This document shows positions 16,261 through 25,635 of a stretch of DNA of 35,865 bases, one piece after another. The stretch spans positions 1 through 35,865 of the forward strand of contig JAHJAO010000032.1 in NCBI GenBank assembly GCA_018813905.1, in the 5' to 3' direction. Position 1 is the stretch's first letter; every line of letters begins with the position of its first letter. The stretch is from Candidatus Omnitrophota bacterium. Lineage in GTDB: Bacteria; Omnitrophota; Gorgyraeia; B26-G9. A program made the position numbers and the translations under genes. The notes under the pieces were generated by a model that worked only from the letters and a program-made list of their open reading frames with translations, had not been told where the DNA came from and did no database searches.

Positions 16261-17310
16261 TTATGCCGGAACTGAGAGTTTATATTTATTGATTACCCGG
16301 AATAATCCAACCCCTAATCCAGGTAAACCAAAATTTATTGAAATTAACAAAATAAGAAAAATAATGATTATACAGAAATTCCTTTTATTCTTAAACCCGA
16401 ACAAAAATCTTTTCCAAGAAAACAACCTTAAAAGAACACTTTTAGCTTCATTTAACCGGTTGAGTTTTAAAAAATTCTTGGCTATCATCATATCATCAAA
16501 AAACTTGTTGAATTCATATTGGGCTAACAAAGTTCTATCTACCTCTCTTACCAGGCCGGAGCAAGCCAGGTAATCATCAATTACGGTAAAATGATTTGCC
16601 CGTGTGATACGCTTTAACTCATACGTAGATGAATCCTGGGTCGTGCTTATTCTCCTTTTTATCAAACGTTCATTAATTATGCCTATTTTAAAACTCTGAG
16701 CGATTTTTAACCACATATCGGCATCACCTGCTCCGCCAAAAACCCCGTATTTACAATCCGGATCAAACAAGCCTACCTTAGCTAAAACATCACTTCTGGT
16801 CATAAAAGTAGGGCATACCAAAAAACTACCATTTTTCTTAATCATCGCCTGCAATATATCATGGAAATTATATATATTTTTCTCCATCACCGGCGGAAAT
16901 TGCCTTACTCCAGTCCCTATAATTTTGTCATTTCGGTCTATTAAAGTATCTAAGGCAAAAACCGCGCCGGCTTCAGGATAATTTAGTAGAAACTGCAATT
17001 CCTTTTGAACTATAGTCGGTTCATATATATCATCCGAATGGTATACTGCAATAAAGTTTCCTTTAGCCAATTGAATGGCCTTATTAAAATTAAATAAGCC
17101 ATTAATATGTTTATCGATTCGGCAATATCGCAGACGATTGTCGCTAAACGTCTTAACTATCGCGTAAGTTTGGTCAGTAGAAGCATTATCGGAAATCACG
17201 ATCTCAAGATTTTTATACGATTGGTTTATTACGGATGTTAATGTCTTCGCAATATACTGGCCGTTATTATAAGTTGGAATACAAATACTGACTAAAGGCT
17301 CATTTGGCAT
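16261..17310 (-). CDS. GT2 family glycosyltransferase
   Basis: A 349-residue GT2 enzyme. It starts V-S-I-C-I-P-T-Y-N-N-G, then has V-I-S-D-N-A-S-T-D at about 33-41, and the metal site reads Y-H-S-D-D-I-Y. G-G-A-G-D-A-D-M-W is the E/D-D-x-D/E-W-like catalytic region. The C-terminus carries a strongly hydrophobic segment (about 312-333) after a basic stretch, so it is probably membrane-tethered. Donor and acceptor are unknown. It is 32 nt downstream of the flippase gene and 10 nt upstream of the second membrane paralogue. Confidence 0.87.
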   Translation of the reverse strand: MPNEPLVSICIPTYNNGQYIAKTLTSVINQSYKNLEIVISDNASTDQTYAIVKTFSDNRLRYCRIDKHINGLFNFNKAIQLAKGNFIAVYHSDDIYEPTIVQKELQFLLNYPEAGAVFALDTLIDRNDKIIGTGVRQFPPVMEKNIYNFHDILQAMIKKNGSFLVCPTFMTRSDVLAKVGLFDPDCKYGVFGGAGDADMWLKIAQSFKIGIINERLIKRRISTTQDSSTYELKRITRANHFTVIDDYLACSGLVREVDRTLLAQYEFNKFFDDMMIAKNFLKLNRLNEAKSVLLRLFSWKRFLFGFKNKRNFCIIIIFLILLISINFGLPGLGVGLFRVINKYKLSVPA

Positions 17311-17342
17311 GTTCGACTCTTTTCTTAAAAAATATATTTGTT

Positions 17343-18923
17343 TCAGTCAAAAACCACCTTAACATCCACTTCGGTTTTTAGAGATCTGTTTCTAACTTTT
17401 TGATATAGTTCTCGTAGGGCATGTTTATTCTCCGGGGTTAACCTTAGATAAGAAAACAACAGATACAGGAATATAACAATCGTACTAAGCGTTAGTCTAA
17501 AAATTTGGCTATTTATAAAATAGTGTATAAAAAGAATACAGACTAGTGTCGGTAAAATTATTATAAAAAAGTATTTTTTAGTCTCTAAAAAGTTAAATCT
17601 AATCTTTCCATGCGTCCTGCAATATATTTCCCGAGGAATCAACCAAAATACGGTTGACAATGCCGCCAGGAATGTCCCAAGCGCTACGCCTCCAATCCCC
17701 AGAAATCTTATTAATATCAATGAAAAAATTAGATTTGCTGCTGCTTCGCTCCAGCCGATATAAACAGCGTTTTTTATTTCATTAATGCTTGAAAGTAATC
17801 CACTATGGGCATGAACGAGTGATAGGCTATATCCGTATCCCCCCAATGCAAAAACCACAAGCATGCCTGCGTATCCGGAAGGCCCTGTCAAAAGATTTAT
17901 TATGTCTTTTGTAAAAGCAACAGCAACTATCCAAACCAAACCGCCCAATATTTGTTCAATGGCCGTAATTCTGTTATAATTATTTTCAATCCATTTGTAA
18001 TCCTTTGCAGCAAAAGCCTTCCCATACATCGGGTTGAGCGCCATATTAAGAGTGGTAAAAATAACAAACATGCCCGCAATTAATCGAAAGGTAATATTAT
18101 AAGGGGTGACGGCCTTTAATCCAATGATATTACTTATAACCAAATTATCCGTGTGCCAAACAACCAAAGCCGCTATACCGCACGCAAAAATCCTAAAACC
18201 GGTCACAAGAATAGATTTTGTCGAAAACTCATACGTCGAAGCGGGTTGAAATAACTTATTAAAAGAATATTTTAATGTGCGTAAGTTGTCTTTTTCAAAA
18301 AAGTTAAAATGTATAACACTAATAATGCTAATGATTAAGGTAAAAACACCTTTTAATACAAAGTAATAAACAATACTTCTTTGTGAAAATACCGTTATTA
18401 TAAGCGCCAGAAATGAAAAAATGATTGCGCTAATGTCATATAATCTAGCGATATACACTTTTTGTATAGCAACAAATCCTTGCAAAAATAATGCAAAAGG
18501 AAGATTGAATAAAAATAAGGCTGCCGCAAAAAATGCAGCCTTTGCCACTTCATCATGGATATGCGCAGGAATTTTTCCGATTATTTTTATCCAAAACGGA
18601 TAGCGCGTAAAAAATGCAAGAATACCAAAAAAAACAATAGCTATAAGAGTTACTAAAACAAAGGCTTTGGCAATAATTTTTAGTTGTTCTAATTTATCTA
18701 ATGCTTTCGCAGTAAGAATTCCCGCAGCCGTCGAAATTCCCAAATTTGTAATTGATAAGTAAATTAATAAAGTGGTGATGATGGCAAATGCACCGTATCT
18801 TTCGACACCAAAATAGGTAAGGCTCATCGGTATAGAGATAAGACTAATACTTACGGAGATAAAATTATACAAATAACCAGCGCCAGCCCCTAAGAAAAAA
18901 ACTTTTTTTCGCTGTCGAAACAT
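17343..18923 (-). CDS. wzx: Lipid-linked oligosaccharide flippase (Wzx / MOP superfamily)
   Basis: A 526-residue membrane protein with about 12-14 hydrophobic helices. The N-terminus shows the G-A-G-A-G-Y-L-Y-N to P-M-S-L-T-Y-F-G-V-E-R-Y-G pattern common to polysaccharide MOP exporters (RfbX/Wzx). It should flip the undecaprenyl-diphosphate-linked repeat unit across the inner membrane. Length is slightly above the usual 400-500 residues, with a basic C-terminal tail. Its presence with a Wzz-like gene argues for a Wzx/Wzy-dependent system. Substrate specificity cannot be read from sequence. Confidence 0.85.
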   Translation of the reverse strand: MFRQRKKVFFLGAGAGYLYNFISVSISLISIPMSLTYFGVERYGAFAIITTLLIYLSITNLGISTAAGILTAKALDKLEQLKIIAKAFVLVTLIAIVFFGILAFFTRYPFWIKIIGKIPAHIHDEVAKAAFFAAALFLFNLPFALFLQGFVAIQKVYIARLYDISAIIFSFLALIITVFSQRSIVYYFVLKGVFTLIISIISVIHFNFFEKDNLRTLKYSFNKLFQPASTYEFSTKSILVTGFRIFACGIAALVVWHTDNLVISNIIGLKAVTPYNITFRLIAGMFVIFTTLNMALNPMYGKAFAAKDYKWIENNYNRITAIEQILGGLVWIVAVAFTKDIINLLTGPSGYAGMLVVFALGGYGYSLSLVHAHSGLLSSINEIKNAVYIGWSEAAANLIFSLILIRFLGIGGVALGTFLAALSTVFWLIPREIYCRTHGKIRFNFLETKKYFFIIILPTLVCILFIHYFINSQIFRLTLSTIVIFLYLLFSYLRLTPENKHALRELYQKVRNRSLKTEVDVKVVFD

Positions 18924-18962
18924 TTAATATCTTTCGGTTTAATGAATATTTTTATCGTGTAT

Positions 18963-19916
18963 TTACATTTGCGATAATATTGACTTCCAGAACGCATACA
19001 ATTTCCACAAAAATCTGAAAATTATATTGGGGATAAAAAAAAGTGGTAAGTCTATAAGCCAAAAGCTTGGAAAACCTTTATATAAATCAATACATTCTTT
19101 AATCAAATTTTTGTCTACTTTTAATCCTTTTGCTTTTGCACTCGGAATCATTCGCCAGTAACTTCCTTTAATTGATAGAAATGCTTTCCTTATTATCTCC
19201 TTACTATAATTATATTGATTCATTGTCCGGTAAACCTTTACAGTTTTAATCCCCACCATCAAGAATGAACCATTCTTCCCCCATCTTTTAGTTACATTCT
19301 TCAGCTCTGACTTAAAACTATCTCTACAAATTAAACTCGGATATTTTGAAAGAGCGACAATTAAAAACCCTAAATGAATCCAGCCCGATCCAATATAGTT
19401 GGTTAAATCGGTTTCTTCCCAAACAAATTTATTTACAACATTTCCAGATAAACCTCCGGCCCGAAATTTGGTAATCGCAAAAAAGTCATCTCCATTGTGG
19501 CATAAATAATCTTCTTTGAGGTTCGCGCAGCGTTTGTAACTATCGACAAATATTTCGGCAACACCAGGATATTTTTTAATAACACCTAAAACATGACTAA
19601 TTGCGCCTTCATTCATGAAATCGTCATCAGCAAATAACCAAACAAAACTCCCATTCGCCCTTCTTACTACAGCATCGACATTTTTGTCAAATTCAAGGTT
19701 GCTATTGTTACTAAAATATCTAATTATCGGAAACCTACTCTGATATTCTCGAATAATTTTCGCAGTATCATCTATTGAGCCATTATCGGAAATAACAATT
19801 TCCACTCCGGGTTCAAGCTGTTTTACAATGCTATCCAAAGTAATTCTAATTGATTGAGAACCATTAAATGTCGGAATGCCAATTGTAAGTTTAATATTTT
19901 TGCTATTATCTACCAT
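18963..19916 (-). CDS. GT2 family glycosyltransferase
   Basis: A 317-residue GT2 enzyme starting L-T-I-G-I-P-T-F-N-G-S, with V-I-S-D-N-G-S-I-D-D at about 39-48. The metal site is L-F-A-D-D-D-F near 93-99, with a run of three Asp. This type resembles abequosyl- and other dideoxyhexose transferases of GT2 in its F-A-D-D-D motif, which is suggestive given the CDP-dideoxyhexose genes here but not decisive. A hydrophobic stretch rich in F, L and I near the C-terminus (about 285-305) probably contacts the membrane. It lies between the CgeB-like GT and the flippase. Confidence 0.85.
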   Translation of the reverse strand: MVDNSKNIKLTIGIPTFNGSQSIRITLDSIVKQLEPGVEIVISDNGSIDDTAKIIREYQSRFPIIRYFSNNSNLEFDKNVDAVVRRANGSFVWLFADDDFMNEGAISHVLGVIKKYPGVAEIFVDSYKRCANLKEDYLCHNGDDFFAITKFRAGGLSGNVVNKFVWEETDLTNYIGSGWIHLGFLIVALSKYPSLICRDSFKSELKNVTKRWGKNGSFLMVGIKTVKVYRTMNQYNYSKEIIRKAFLSIKGSYWRMIPSAKAKGLKVDKNLIKECIDLYKGFPSFWLIDLPLFFIPNIIFRFLWKLYAFWKSILSQM

Positions 19917-19947
19917 TAGTTTCTCTATTCATAAAAGTTTGTTATTG

Positions 19948-21210
19948 TTAAATCTTTGAGGGTCTTCCAGTTAAACCTAATATTTTTTTAAATCTTCTGC
20001 TTAATTTTCGCAAAATCATAACAATCTGCTTAATAATAACTACGGGTATCAAAAAAATACTACGTGATTTAATGCTCGCTGATATTTCCTCCCAGACAAG
20101 ATGGAATTTAAAACATCGCATAAAATATAGAATATATCTAATCCTGCTTAAACAAATCGCCTCGAGAAAATAATTGTCAATAATCACATTCGAGTTGCGG
20201 TATTTTTTATTTTTTGCCCTATAATAAATCAATTGCAGAAGCCTTTTCCAAAGCCGGCGAGAATCATAATCTTTTAATGCCCTTTCATAAGCATTTTGCG
20301 CCATTTGTTTCCTTTTTTCTTCATTCTTTAAATATAAATTTACCTTCTCCAGTAAATCATTCTTATCATAAAAAACATCTATTTCAGAGCCTATTTCGAA
20401 AATCCGGTTAATTATCAAAGAGTATTCCGTCAACACAAACGACTTGGTTAAAGCAATCTCCTGACAGTGGCCCTTAAGCTGCTTTATCCTGGATTCTATT
20501 TTATTCTTAAAAACCTCAGAAATCCCCGAAAAATTTAGGTTAATTTTACTGTTATTGAATATCTCTATCATTTCTTTTTTATCGACGACCCCGTTTTTTG
20601 AACCCCACCCAAAAACTTCAACCTTAATCCCATTTTGCTTCAGGAAAGCAATGAATTCTTTTCTTCCTACCCTATCCAATCTCCCGACAAAAGACACATC
20701 GTATTTCTTGTTTCCTATTCCAAGCGGAACATATACTTGTGCGTCCATTGCCGCCGGCAGCAATAAACTCTCAATGCCGTATATCATAAATTCAAATTTG
20801 TCATAATAATCGTCGACCAAAATCAAATCCAATGCCTGTGACAAGTAGCGGTAACTATTGTGAAAATGTTCCGGGACGTCTCCGAAATAATTAAAAATAA
20901 AGTAATCTTTTCTTAACCGTTCTATAAAATTTAAATCCATCTCAGAGACAGGCATATTCCTGAAATATATGATGCGGATATTGTTTTTTTCAAGATACTC
21001 GTAAAGGTATTTTTTAAATCCTCGGCAACCCAATTGTTTGTAAATGGTTCGGTAATCCAGGTTAAATGTAGGGCCGTGTATTTGCTGAATAATACTTGCA
21101 TAATCCTTATCTATCGTGCAATAACAATCGACATTGGAATCTTCCAAAATCAATATCGGCAAAGTGCCGAATTCTTGTTCTTCAATTTTACTAAAATCAA
21201 CGTCAATCAT
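19948..21210 (-). CDS. CgeB-like GT-B glycosyltransferase
   Basis: A 420-residue protein with no strong N-terminal family mark. The middle reads Y-D-V-S-F-V-G-R-L-D-R-V-G-R near 180-195 and G-W-G-S-K-N-G. Later comes I-G-S-E-I-D-V-F-Y-D-K-N-D-L-L-E-K-V near 275-292, the pattern of CgeB-like glycosyltransferases (Glyco_trans_1_2 domain), where this segment sits in the nucleotide-sugar domain. The basic C-terminus (K/R-rich, with a hydrophobic segment about 385-398) may bind the membrane. Its role is transfer of an unknown sugar. The usual E-x7-E is not obvious, which is normal for this branch. ATG 21210 has a weak GGGAC SD. Confidence 0.7.
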   Translation of the reverse strand: MIDVDFSKIEEQEFGTLPILILEDSNVDCYCTIDKDYASIIQQIHGPTFNLDYRTIYKQLGCRGFKKYLYEYLEKNNIRIIYFRNMPVSEMDLNFIERLRKDYFIFNYFGDVPEHFHNSYRYLSQALDLILVDDYYDKFEFMIYGIESLLLPAAMDAQVYVPLGIGNKKYDVSFVGRLDRVGRKEFIAFLKQNGIKVEVFGWGSKNGVVDKKEMIEIFNNSKINLNFSGISEVFKNKIESRIKQLKGHCQEIALTKSFVLTEYSLIINRIFEIGSEIDVFYDKNDLLEKVNLYLKNEEKRKQMAQNAYERALKDYDSRRLWKRLLQLIYYRAKNKKYRNSNVIIDNYFLEAICLSRIRYILYFMRCFKFHLVWEEISASIKSRSIFLIPVVIIKQIVMILRKLSRRFKKILGLTGRPSKI

Positions 21211-21235
21211 TTTTATTGTCCCTATTCTGTAAAAT

Positions 21236-22282
21236 TTATTTTATTTGTGAATGAGAATTTAATACACTTATAAGAGTATCGGCGAATGCCGGAGATAAAA
21301 AAGACGCAAAAAGTGGGCTTGCTAAATATCTACTTATTGCTGTCTGATATTGTTGATATTCTTTTTCAGTTACACTAATTAAATAATCAGCTAAAGCTTT
21401 ATTTGATTTGAATTTTCTTTTATCGATAAACGCCGAAGGATCAACATAATCAGTAATATTCGAAGCTCCTAGGTAAATTGGGACACAGCCGCTACGCATA
21501 CAATCAAACATCTTTTCAGTAATCCAACCTGGAACACAGGCATTTTCGTAACATAAGGCAAAACGATATCTTGGAAATACAGTTGATTTGTTATTAACGA
21601 CACCTCGATAAGAGTTATAAAATGGGGTAGTAAATTTTAATAAATGCTGGCTTAGGGCAACCGGATGATTCCAGCCAATACCATACAGATCAAAATCATG
21701 AGGCAAGTATTTTTCGAAATATTTTATAGCAACGCGTCTTTCATAATATAATTCTAACGGGTGTTTACTATATTTATTAGCAGAAATATTAACCAAAAGT
21801 TTTCGATTCTTAAATGGCATTGTTATAATATCTGGCCATTGAACAGGTTGAGGCATTTTAAACTTAAAATAATGTTTACCGTCTACCAAAGTATCATTCC
21901 AAGTAAATACAACTGGGAACATTGCATGAAGTTTGGGGTTATAGTTTTCAGGCAAACCCACTAATCCTTCCATAAGTAAAAGTGCAATTCTATTTTGCAG
22001 GCCACGCTCCTGTACTTCTTTATAAACATTCCTTCTTGATATACTGTGAGGTTTGACTATTTGTCTTAAAATATTTATTATCTTTCTTCTAATACTAACC
22101 ATCCCAATTGAACTAGCTTCGAAAAATAATACCATATCGCCTCTATCTATTGGCGCTTTGTCTGACAACGCAAAATTGTAGCCCAAAGATTGAAGCCTGG
22201 TTAAAAAATATGGGTCAGCACTAACATTATAATGTGCCCAAAATGACTTAAATGAGCTTGCATGAAATACTAGTGTCTTCAT
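21236..22282 (-). CDS. GT10 family alpha-1,3/4-fucosyltransferase-like protein
   Basis: A 348-residue protein. Its C-terminal half carries the GT10 signature: R-F-A-L-C-Y-E-N-A, then W-I-T-E-K-M-F-D-C-M-R-S-G-C-V-P-I-Y-L-G-A, then a D-P-S-A-F-I-D segment. These residues bind GDP-fucose in characterised members. An upstream W-N-H-P region and a basic R-R-x-V motif are also present. The expected reaction is transfer of L-fucose, or a GDP-linked relative such as colitose, to a GlcNAc/Gal-type acceptor. Two GDP-fucose-synthase homologues in the same locus support use of such donors. ATG 22282 has GAGG about 6 nt upstream. Confidence 0.85.
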   Translation of the reverse strand: MKTLVFHASSFKSFWAHYNVSADPYFLTRLQSLGYNFALSDKAPIDRGDMVLFFEASSIGMVSIRRKIINILRQIVKPHSISRRNVYKEVQERGLQNRIALLLMEGLVGLPENYNPKLHAMFPVVFTWNDTLVDGKHYFKFKMPQPVQWPDIITMPFKNRKLLVNISANKYSKHPLELYYERRVAIKYFEKYLPHDFDLYGIGWNHPVALSQHLLKFTTPFYNSYRGVVNNKSTVFPRYRFALCYENACVPGWITEKMFDCMRSGCVPIYLGASNITDYVDPSAFIDKRKFKSNKALADYLISVTEKEYQQYQTAISRYLASPLFASFLSPAFADTLISVLNSHSQIK

Positions 22283-22321
22283 AATCTGCCTCTATCAAAT
22301 GTCTTCGTATTTAACTTAACT

Positions 22322-24256
22322 TTAGTGTCCGTTCTTTCCATCTTCAGAATAATTAAAACTTATCTCTTCCAACCTGGCCTTGTAATTTGATTTACGCCGG
22401 CCATACCAAATTGCTTTTGTGTTCCAATCAAAATCATCCTTGTATTGAGTAATCTTATTTTTATAAGTATACTTACAAGGTTGCGGAGACATCTCTCCAG
22501 TGGAGAAATATTTTATCCAATCTATGTTGAATTGTCCCTTTATAAGTTTTGACAGGTTATTTTTATTTACAAGTGTAAACAGTTGAAATTCTATGAGATC
22601 TTCCGTTTCATTGTTAAACTGAAGACTAAACTGTTCAGCTATAAACATGCATATCTCTTTTCTGAGTTCATCCTTGTCGTTGGTAACTCTCAACCATGTG
22701 GCTTCGTCAACCGGCCAAACTATATGACCAAGTTCAGGGTCGATGTGATTCCAGCCTTTACCGTCATATCCATTTTTAATGTAGGATTTCATGTACCAAT
22801 ACTCTTTGCCAAATAAAGAGTTGGGATTGCATTCACAGTACGTCTCAAACCTGGAAAAGAATTCTGAGTAAGTTATGTTTGCTTTCTTAACAATATATTT
22901 GGTTATGTAGTTTATGACGCCCAGATGTTGAAAAGCCAATATATACCACGAATACAAATACATATTCTCCATATCATCTCGTGTAAATGTGGTGGAAGAA
23001 ATGAGCAAATCCTCGTATTCCACAATATCCTTTGTATTTATGGATACGTGTCCAAAATAGAGAGGAACCCTGACCGTCTTCACTTTATACTTCCTTCTAA
23101 ACGCTTTATTTTTAATCTCAGTATTTTCCAATACTGTGAAGTTGTAAATATAAACCGTATCTACACAACTTTCAAATATAACTTTGTTTAATCCCTCTTT
23201 GAAACTTTCCAAGGTTTCCCCTGGTAATCCACGAATAAGTTCTGTAAAACATTGAGTTCCTTTTCGCTTGAAATTATTCGTGATGACCACAAATTCTTCA
23301 AAGTCCACACTCTTTCTATTTACAGCAGTTAATGCCTTTTTGTCTAGTGATTGTAGAGAACACCCAACAGAAGCAAGAAGGTCTGCACTTTTAAGCTCTT
23401 CGGCAATACCCAGTAGCCTATCAGTTACTTTCTTGTCCCAACTTGGTTTAAAAATCATCGGATATCCTGTGGCCACCTTTATCTTCTTTATATACTGAGC
23501 AATCTCAACGTCTCTAGAAAACATGCCAAAGTTGGCGTCGGCACAATCAATGTATACGATCTTATTTTTGGAGAACCAATCTACCTCTTTATACAATCGG
23601 TTGACATTAAACTTTCGAACGGTATTATAGGCAGATTTACCCCAAGCACAATAAAAACACCCATAGGGACACCCACGCATGGTTTCCCACGTAGCAATCC
23701 AACTAGCTGCTTTGGGGTCAACCAATTTATGCATAGTTCCGTCAAGATATGGGCTAGAAATTTCATCCGAGTTTTTTATGAAAGTCTCCGGAAACCACGA
23801 AGGGCTTGTGCGTGTGCTAAGACCTTTTATGCTATCAAAAGATTTGTTGTCAAGATATGCCGTGAATATGTTTTTGAGGATAACCTCTCCTTCATTATGA
23901 ACTATGAGATCTATGTATTCGTGGGTCTTCAGTAGTTCTTCACATTTACCAGGAAGTTGTGGGCCACCAAATATAGTAAGACATTTAGAATTCCTTTTCT
24001 TAACTTCTTGCGCCAATACTTTTGTTATTTCCCAGTTCCAAGAATAACACGAACACAGCAGTATGTCAGATTCGCTGTATTTTTCTGCGTATTCGTATAT
24101 CTTTGGCCTATCAACAGCCGTAGGAAAAAATTCAAAGTTATTTCTGATTTCTTCAAACTGGTTAAGGTAAGAAACTAATATAGCTATAGCATATGGCATA
24201 TGGAGCTGATCTCCGAATCTATATCCAAACTGACAGGATGCTACTCTATATTTCAC
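22322..24256 (-). CDS. Large radical SAM protein with probable B12-binding N-terminal domain
   Basis: A 644-residue enzyme. Residues about 1-150 resemble a cobalamin-binding domain: L-L-C-S-C-Y-S-W-N, then T-I-F-G-G-P-Q at 94-100 and H-N-E-G-E at 120-124. The radical SAM motif R-G-C-P-Y-G-C-F-Y-C is at about 194-203 (Cys 196, 200, 203), followed by G-L-P-G-E-T and V-G-C-S-L-Q-S. About 250 C-terminal residues past the core have no motif I recognise, which makes it longer than most B12 radical SAM methyltransferases (450-550 residues). The start is GTG 24256 with GGAG about 9 nt upstream. It lies downstream of the ColD-like gene, separated by a remnant of another gene. The substrate is unknown; a sugar is inferred from context. 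Confidence 0.82.
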   Translation of the reverse strand: MKYRVASCQFGYRFGDQLHMPYAIAILVSYLNQFEEIRNNFEFFPTAVDRPKIYEYAEKYSESDILLCSCYSWNWEITKVLAQEVKKRNSKCLTIFGGPQLPGKCEELLKTHEYIDLIVHNEGEVILKNIFTAYLDNKSFDSIKGLSTRTSPSWFPETFIKNSDEISSPYLDGTMHKLVDPKAASWIATWETMRGCPYGCFYCAWGKSAYNTVRKFNVNRLYKEVDWFSKNKIVYIDCADANFGMFSRDVEIAQYIKKIKVATGYPMIFKPSWDKKVTDRLLGIAEELKSADLLASVGCSLQSLDKKALTAVNRKSVDFEEFVVITNNFKRKGTQCFTELIRGLPGETLESFKEGLNKVIFESCVDTVYIYNFTVLENTEIKNKAFRRKYKVKTVRVPLYFGHVSINTKDIVEYEDLLISSTTFTRDDMENMYLYSWYILAFQHLGVINYITKYIVKKANITYSEFFSRFETYCECNPNSLFGKEYWYMKSYIKNGYDGKGWNHIDPELGHIVWPVDEATWLRVTNDKDELRKEICMFIAEQFSLQFNNETEDLIEFQLFTLVNKNNLSKLIKGQFNIDWIKYFSTGEMSPQPCKYTYKNKITQYKDDFDWNTKAIWYGRRKSNYKARLEEISFNYSEDGKNGH

Positions 24257-24273
24257 GCTATTTGTCTCCGTTT

Positions 24274-24354
24274 TTAATGTAAGCCATGCATACTGAAGAT
24301 AATCGCGAGCCGACCAATCTCTCCACTATTTCTAACAAGAACTACTTTTATCAT
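24274..24354 (-). pseudogene. 5' remnant of a gene coupled to the ColD-like gene
   Basis: An ATG at 24354 overlaps the TGA of the ColD-like gene (ATGA). It opens a 26-codon frame reading M-I-K-V-V-L-V-R-N-S-G-E-I-G-R-L before a TAA. The ATGA coupling and the hydrophobic beta-strand start look like the head of a real gene whose remainder was replaced by the radical SAM gene at 24256. The family is not recognisable. It could also be chance. Confidence 0.35.
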
Positions 24355-25619
24355 ATGTATCGACGAATAAACTGCTCAAAAATTTCTGCAAGCCGATCTA
24401 AGTTTTTTTTAGCTTCAAAAGGATGCAAACCGAGATAGAACCCTCGCTCATGTACAGCATCAGCACCGGGCAGATCTCCTTCCTGTAGTTCAGGATATAG
24501 TCTACATACCGGCTGCCGCGCCAAATTACCAGCCACAATTGGACGTGTTTCAATGCCATGTCCTTCCAAGTACGCCAGAAAATCCGCCTTTTTAAAGGGA
24601 CATTCGGGCGTAAGCATTATTGGCAGAGCAAACCAAGAACATTCTACGTCTGGTAAAACTTCCATTAATCGCATCATGTTCGAATGACGACTAAGGTATT
24701 TCTGAAAGTAAACAGCGTTTTGGAGACGTTGAGCGCTAAAAGCAGGTAATCTTCTAAGCTGTTCAAGCCCAAAACCAGCCTGAAGTTCAGTAGGTCTCAC
24801 ATTAAATCCCCAATTTAAGAACATATACCTAGGATCAAGGCCTTCTTCGGGTTCAAGCTTGGCATACTTTGCGTTACGCGCCCAACCATGAGCACGCAGC
24901 AAACGAAAAAGATCAGATAAAGGTTGATCCTGACAAATAATCATTCCCCCTTCCATCGTGGTAATATGATGGGAAAAGAAAAAGGAAAAACTACTTGCGA
25001 CGCCAAATGTCCCCACTGATTTTCCTTTGTATTTCGCTCCCAATGCCTCACAGCAATCTTCGATCAAAATCAAGTTGTGTTTCCGACAAATAGCCAAAAC
25101 GCGATCCATATTGCAAGGATTACCCATCAGATGTACAAGCGATATTGCGCGCGTCTTTGGCCCGATTTTAGCTTCAAGATCATTTAAATCTATGTTGAGA
25201 GTATTGGGATCCGTATCTATAAATCGAACTTTCAATCCTGCCATCATTGAGGACCAAAGCTGTGTAGGCCAAGTAACTGATGGCACCAAAATTTCATCCT
25301 GCTGATTAAGAAGTTTAAACTGCGGGTTTATTAATGCAAAAGCAATTAATAGATCAGCAGAAGACCCACTGTTAACCATAATTGCCTCTGGACAACCTAC
25401 AACATACGCAAACTGTCGCTCAAATTCGCTCGTTTTCTCCCACATCGTCGTCCGAAAAGAGCATAAAGAATCTACCGCAGCTAAAATTTCTTCTATATCA
25501 TAAGTAGCCATACTAAGAGGATACCAGTATTTCTGAGTTTTATAGCTATTAATACGCGATGCTTCATGTAACAAAGCCTGAACGGGCCCACGTAATTGAT
25601 AAGTGTATTTTAAATTCAT
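24351..25619 (-). CDS. PLP-dependent sugar 3-dehydratase, ColD/RfbH-like (DegT/DnrJ family)
   Basis: A 422-residue DegT/DnrJ/EryC1-fold protein. N-S-G-S-S-A-D-L (about 83-90) binds the PLP phosphate and E-D-C-C-E-A-L-G (about 187-194) holds the pyridine-contacting Asp. The usual Schiff-base Lys is replaced: the sequence reads F-F-S-H-H-I-T-T-M-E-G-G at about 214-225. The His is the mark of 3-dehydrases such as ColD and RfbH. Unlike RfbH it lacks the DCWC Fe-S Cys cluster, which favours ColD (GDP-4-keto-6-deoxymannose 3-dehydratase, on the way to GDP-colitose). The immediately upstream Fcl/ColC-like gene fits. Start: ATG 25619 with AAGGA about 11 nt upstream; ATG 25631 also follows the upstream stop but its SD is too close. 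Confidence 0.75.
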   Translation of the reverse strand: MNLKYTYQLRGPVQALLHEASRINSYKTQKYWYPLSMATYDIEEILAAVDSLCSFRTTMWEKTSEFERQFAYVVGCPEAIMVNSGSSADLLIAFALINPQFKLLNQQDEILVPSVTWPTQLWSSMMAGLKVRFIDTDPNTLNIDLNDLEAKIGPKTRAISLVHLMGNPCNMDRVLAICRKHNLILIEDCCEALGAKYKGKSVGTFGVASSFSFFFSHHITTMEGGMIICQDQPLSDLFRLLRAHGWARNAKYAKLEPEEGLDPRYMFLNWGFNVRPTELQAGFGLEQLRRLPAFSAQRLQNAVYFQKYLSRHSNMMRLMEVLPDVECSWFALPIMLTPECPFKKADFLAYLEGHGIETRPIVAGNLARQPVCRLYPELQEGDLPGADAVHERGFYLGLHPFEAKKNLDRLAEIFEQFIRRYI

Positions 25620-25635
25620 AGATATGCTCATCCTT

